Source of the DNA: Spelaeicoccus albus
GTDB taxonomy: Bacteria > Actinomycetota > Actinomycetes > Actinomycetales > Brevibacteriaceae
NCBI RefSeq assembly: GCF_013409065.1
Contig: NZ_JACBZP010000001.1
Coordinates: forward strand, 2,170,001 to 2,234,000
DNA: 64,000 bases
Direction of reading: 5' to 3'
Shown: positions 61,213 to 64,000 of the stretch, in pieces
Layout: each line of letters begins with the position of its first letter
Position numbering within the stretch: the stretch's first letter is position 1
Position numbers and translations under genes: made by a program
The notes under the pieces: model-generated
Told to the model about the DNA's origin: nothing
Databases searched by the model: none
Seen by the model: the letters and a program-made list of their open reading frames with translations, nothing else

Positions 61213-62205
61213 TCACACCAAGCGGGCCAGTGACCTCGCATCGGTGCGGCCCACGTCGGCACCCGCCAGGGCCCGGCAGACCCACAGCGAGCGCGCAGCG
61301 TCCGCCTGCGCGTTATCGGCGAGCGCCCAAAACATGTTCTCCAGTTCGCGGGCGATCGACAGCCGCCTCGTCAGCTCGACGTCAAGTCCGGCGCTGACGG
61401 CCAGGGCCGCGGATCGGGCGCGTAAGGCATCGGATTGTTCGGCCGGCGTATGCCCGGGCAGCTCATACAGCCGGTTCCACAGCATTGGTGCCACTGCGTA
61501 TTCGGGTGGGCCGACTATCGGCTTGGGGTCGATGGCCCGCCAGCCGGCACCATTCAGTTCGGACAGCACGTTGTAGTAGTGCAAATCGCCGTGCACCAAC
61601 AGAGCCGTTCGGCAGCCGGTGAGCATGTCGGCGGTTTCGAGTGCGGTCCGGAGGATCGAGTGGTCGGCGGCCCGCCACTCGGCGAACGCGGGCAACAAGG
61701 CGGCGGCCTTCCGTGGAAAGTCCGCCAACCAACCGCGGGCCGAGTCGGCAACCGTTGGGAGACCGGCCGGCGGGACGATGCTCAAAGTGCGTACCAAAGC
61801 GCCCCAGACCGGAATGGCGTCCGCGATCGGAACGGTCCCCAAATTCCGCGTTGCGTCAAGGCGTTCGAGCAGCGATGCACGGCCCGCTTCGTCGTCGGCC
61901 AAGAGCCGTACGCTGCCGCGACCCCGCCAAGCATTCAGCGCGGCGCGCTCGAGCGGGTGCGCCCGAATCGGCTCGGGACACGGGGCCGCGATGCGCAGCG
62001 CCAGCGGTACGCCGGCCCGGCCCGCGACAGGGATGACGATCGACTGATAACCGTGCCACGGCTGCGGAAACGCCGGATCGGGTACGAGTCCCCAGGCGCC
62101 GAGGAAGCGGTCGATCAGCCCGGGTAGTTCAAAGATCCACTGCCCGCCCAGCGTGGGCCCGCAGTCCTTCAGTACATTGCCGGCAAGGTGATCGGGGATG
62201 TTCAC
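61213..62205 (-). CDS. APH(6)-like streptomycin/hydroxyurea kinase family protein
   Basis: The 330-residue protein has the aminoglycoside-phosphotransferase fold. VHGDLHYYNVL is the catalytic loop and AIDPKPIVGPPEYAVAPMLWNRL the metal-binding block typical of the APH(6)/hydroxyurea kinase branch. Chromosomal members often have unknown substrates, so resistance is not implied. ATGA overlap couples it to the DUF4439 lipoprotein gene upstream, and it converges with the SufR-like gene. Confidence 0.82.
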   Translation of the reverse strand: MNIPDHLAGNVLKDCGPTLGGQWIFELPGLIDRFLGAWGLVPDPAFPQPWHGYQSIVIPVAGRAGVPLALRIAAPCPEPIRAHPLERAALNAWRGRGSVRLLADDEAGRASLLERLDATRNLGTVPIADAIPVWGALVRTLSIVPPAGLPTVADSARGWLADFPRKAAALLPAFAEWRAADHSILRTALETADMLTGCRTALLVHGDLHYYNVLSELNGAGWRAIDPKPIVGPPEYAVAPMLWNRLYELPGHTPAEQSDALRARSAALAVSAGLDVELTRRLSIARELENMFWALADNAQADAARSLWVCRALAGADVGRTDARSLARLV

Positions 62206-63263
62206 GCGCCGTTCTCCGAGTTCGGGTGCTTCGTGTCCGTCGAGCCGGACGGCGCGGATCCGGCCCGGCGAACCTTCCGGGGAAGCGTGGATCCGGGCAC
62301 GGCCGGCAGGGTCTTGGCAAGACGCCAGCCGGCAAGCGTCGATTCGAACAGCCAGTGGGCGGCGTCGTAGCGGGTGCCGGCCGGCAAATCGGTGACTGCT
62401 TTGCCAAGGTGCATGCCGAGCCGGCGCTCGAGCGTTGCGGCCAGTTTGAGAGCCGATTTCGCGTCCTCCACCGAGTAGGGCAGCGAATAGCCGGCGCGGG
62501 GTCGGGCCGGCTCGGCGCCGCCACCGCGCAGTTGTGTGTTGACCTCGCCCACCGTCGTGCGCAATTTGTCCAGCCGTCCGGCGGCGCGCCGCCGGGCGTC
62601 TCCGGTCAGGCGGACTGTCAGCACCTCGTATCCGTAAATTGCGGCGTACAAACCGTCTCCCAGCGCCTCCAGAGCCGTTGCGGCTCCGGACGACGGGGTC
62701 GACACCGGGGACGGGCTGGGGGACGGCGGTTTTGCCGTTTCTTCCGGCGGCGGCAGGGGCCTGGCAGCGGACGGGACGTGAAGATCTGCGGCCGCGCCGA
62801 CGACGTGCGCCGCCCCGGCGCTGCCGGCGGCGACCCCGGCCAGGCGGCGGGCGAACACGCCCGAGACGCGGTCGAGTCGGCGCAAGGACGAGTCGCGGAC
62901 GGCGGCGACGTGAGTCATCAGCGCCCGGGGGGTCGGGGATTTCACGGCGCGGGTCGGTTGCGCCGTCGCAGCTCGGCCGGGTCGCGCTCCCAGGGCGGCC
63001 AGCTGGACGGCCAGCATGGATCGGACCCTGTCCAGCTCATTGGAGAAGTCGTGCCCGGCGTTCATGCGGTGAGCCACGTCGTCCGCAGCGCGTAAGCGAC
63101 GGACGACGGCGCGCCGTGCCTTCTCGTCGGTATCGGGGACGGCGGGGGAGTCGGCCCCTTCCAGGCGAATTCCGCATCCGGACAGAGCCGGAACCGCGGT
63201 GGCGGCGATGAGGCCGGTGAGCACTATGCGGCGGGGAACCGGCACGGAAACGTCAAGGGTCAT
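62202..63263 (-). CDS. DUF4439 ferritin-like lipoprotein
   Basis: The 353-residue protein starts with a lipoprotein signal (PRRIVLTGLIAATAVPALSGC, lipobox LSGC), preceded by two arginines. A helical, Arg/Ala-rich part and a Pro/Ser linker lead to a C-terminal ferritin-like domain (about 190-325, ALEALGDGLYAAIYGYEVLTVRL and YDAAHWLFESTLAGWRLA) matching DUF4439. Function is unknown. It is divergent from rimP, the usual actinobacterial place. Confidence 0.83.
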   Translation of the reverse strand: MTLDVSVPVPRRIVLTGLIAATAVPALSGCGIRLEGADSPAVPDTDEKARRAVVRRLRAADDVAHRMNAGHDFSNELDRVRSMLAVQLAALGARPGRAATAQPTRAVKSPTPRALMTHVAAVRDSSLRRLDRVSGVFARRLAGVAAGSAGAAHVVGAAADLHVPSAARPLPPPEETAKPPSPSPSPVSTPSSGAATALEALGDGLYAAIYGYEVLTVRLTGDARRRAAGRLDKLRTTVGEVNTQLRGGGAEPARPRAGYSLPYSVEDAKSALKLAATLERRLGMHLGKAVTDLPAGTRYDAAHWLFESTLAGWRLAKTLPAVPGSTLPRKVRRAGSAPSGSTDTKHPNSENGA

Positions 63264-63317
63264 GGTGTACCAATCATTTCATGAATGGTGGAGATGCTGA
63301 CGCGGCACCGAAACCTC

Positions 63318-63323
63318 TAGGCT
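63318..63323 (+). promoter_or_regulatory. -10 box of rimP
   Basis: TAGGCT would start transcription near 63330, downstream of the ATG at 63325. The rimP start is therefore taken as GTG 63370. Confidence 0.5.
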
Positions 63324-63369
63324 GATGAGAAAGGAAACGCAGTCGCCGGACGGCGGGAAGGAGCACGGA

Positions 63370-63834
63370 GTGCGAACCGATGAAGAGGCCGCGTTGGCGG
63401 ACAGGCTCGGACCGCTCGTGCATGGGCACGGGCTTGTCGTTGAGGATCTGAAGATCGGCGTGAATGGCTCTCGCCGCTCGGTGACGGTGACGGTGGACTT
63501 GCCGGAGGATCAGACGGGCGCTGCCGATTTGGACACCATTGCGCAAGTGTCGAAGGAGGTGGGCGCCCATTTGGATGATGACGAGCCGTTTGACGGTCGG
63601 GCGTACACGCTCGAGGTCTCGTCGCCCGGAGCGACGCGGCCGCTGACCGAGCCCCGGCACTGGAAGCGCGCCCGCGGGCGGCTCATCGCCGTGAAGCTGG
63701 CCGGCGGCGACTCCCTCACGGGACGCTTGATCGACGTTGCCGACGACGGGCCGCAGCTCGACGTGGGCGGCGCGTCGCGCCGGCTCGCCTACGGCGAGAT
63801 CGCCTCGGCACGCGTCGAGGTGGAATTCAAATAG
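63370..63834 (+). CDS. rimP: Ribosome maturation factor RimP
   Basis: The 154-residue factor assists 30S assembly. GLVVEDLKIGVNGSRRSVTVTVDLPED, YTLEVSSPGATRPLTEPRHWKRARG and the C-terminal RLAYGEIASARVEVEF are family blocks. GTG 63370 has AAGGAG 6 bases upstream (63358-63363) and lies downstream of the predicted transcription start; an ATG at 63325 would fall before it. It leads the rimP-nusA operon. Confidence 0.94.
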   Translation: MRTDEEAALADRLGPLVHGHGLVVEDLKIGVNGSRRSVTVTVDLPEDQTGAADLDTIAQVSKEVGAHLDDDEPFDGRAYTLEVSSPGATRPLTEPRHWKRARGRLIAVKLAGGDSLTGRLIDVADDGPQLDVGGASRRLAYGEIASARVEVEFK

Positions 63835-63842
63835 CCGGCCGG

Positions 63843-63907
63843 TAGACTGGGGCGTTCGCCCGGTGGACATAACAACCGGCGAAAGACAACTGAACAGACA
63901 ACTGAAC
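63843..63907 (+). promoter_or_regulatory. nusA promoter and leader with tandem 12-mer
   Basis: TAGACT (63843-63848) fits a -10 box. The leader contains an exact tandem duplication of AGACAACTGAAC at 63884-63895 and 63896-63907, just before the GGAG ribosome binding site of nusA. Confidence 0.4.
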
Positions 63908-63927
63908 ATGCGAAACGGAGCACCACC

Positions 63928-64000
63928 ATGGATATCGACCTGGCAGCCCTGCGGCTACTCGAGCGAGAAAAGGAAATTCCGCTCGACCTACTGATACCCA
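63928..64000 (+). CDS. nusA: Transcription termination/antitermination protein NusA, N-terminal end
   Basis: The window ends 24 codons into this gene. The translated start MDIDLAALRLLEREKEIPLD is the typical actinobacterial NusA N-terminus, which binds RNA polymerase. Its place directly after rimP supports the call. CGGAG lies before the ATG. Nothing can be said of the S1 and KH domains, which lie outside. Confidence 0.9.
   Translation, partial: MDIDLAALRLLEREKEIPLDLLIP

Noticed and set aside
1-64000. CRISPR arrays, tRNA or rRNA genes, insertion sequences
   Set aside because: No regularly spaced repeats, no tRNA cloverleaf or rRNA sequence, and no transposase was recognised in the window.

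Overview
The window is high-GC chromosomal DNA of an actinobacterium (Actinomycetota), probably of the order Micrococcales. The evidence is the gene order (rpmF-rnc-mutM-smc-ftsY-ffh; rpsB-tsf-pyrH-frr-cdsA; dxr-rseP-ispG-GNAT; rimP-nusA), actinobacterial-type families (DUF177, DUF2469, DUF3515, DUF4439, DUF6297, FtsY with an N-terminal membrane segment), frequent GTG/TTG starts, ATGA-type overlaps, and many genes with a TANNNT -10 box 6-7 bases before the start codon, as in leaderless transcription. The placement is inference; no rRNA or tRNA gene is present to confirm it.

Layout: 1-5200 holds cell-wall and phospholipid genes (murA end, plsC, gpsA, a trans-sulfuration enzyme, ddl) and a DUF3515 lipoprotein. 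5263-13872 is a run of coupled genes (thiL, a DAK2/FakA-like protein, recG, an ABC ATPase with a DUF6297 membrane partner, and rsmD fused in frame to an amidohydrolase). 14064-17033 holds coaD, yceD/DUF177, rpmF, rnc and mutM. At 17034-20990 a TetR-controlled unit (QacA/SmvA-like exporter, flavin amine oxidase, TetR regulator) separates mutM from smc. A decayed second copy of the mutM 3' end lies on its far side, so the unit looks like an inserted island.

21204-28661 holds smc, an unknown membrane-anchored protein, ftsY and ffh. 28845-33986 is the ribosome/secretion block: rpsP, khpA, rimM, trmD, rplS, two tandem signal peptidases, rnhB and a DUF2469 gene. 34146-38235 holds yraN, comM, dprA and xerC. 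It is followed on the other strand by an unusual M23-VanY double peptidase and then by rpsB-tsf-pyrH-frr-cdsA. 43976-49587 holds a histidine phosphatase, a glycolate/lactate oxidase-like protein, rlmN, a DivIVA-domain protein and prpE. 49652-58323 holds an acyl-CoA dehydrogenase divergent from dxr-rseP-ispG, then GNAT, a tiny ribbon-helix-helix protein, a VOC protein and proS. 58458-64000 holds folE coupled to a ferredoxin-reductase-like flavoprotein, a divergent SufR-like regulator, an APH(6)-like kinase, a DUF4439 lipoprotein, rimP and the start of nusA.

Most of this is conserved housekeeping. The non-routine signals are the mutM-flanked island, a 32-base perfect palindrome inside the start of rnc, a family of long intergenic hairpin repeats after ftsY and proS, a repeated two-box DnaA-like element with identical spacing in two intergenic regions, a terminator embedded in the first codons of a TTG-started signal peptidase gene, and two domain fusions (RsmD-amidohydrolase, M23-VanY).
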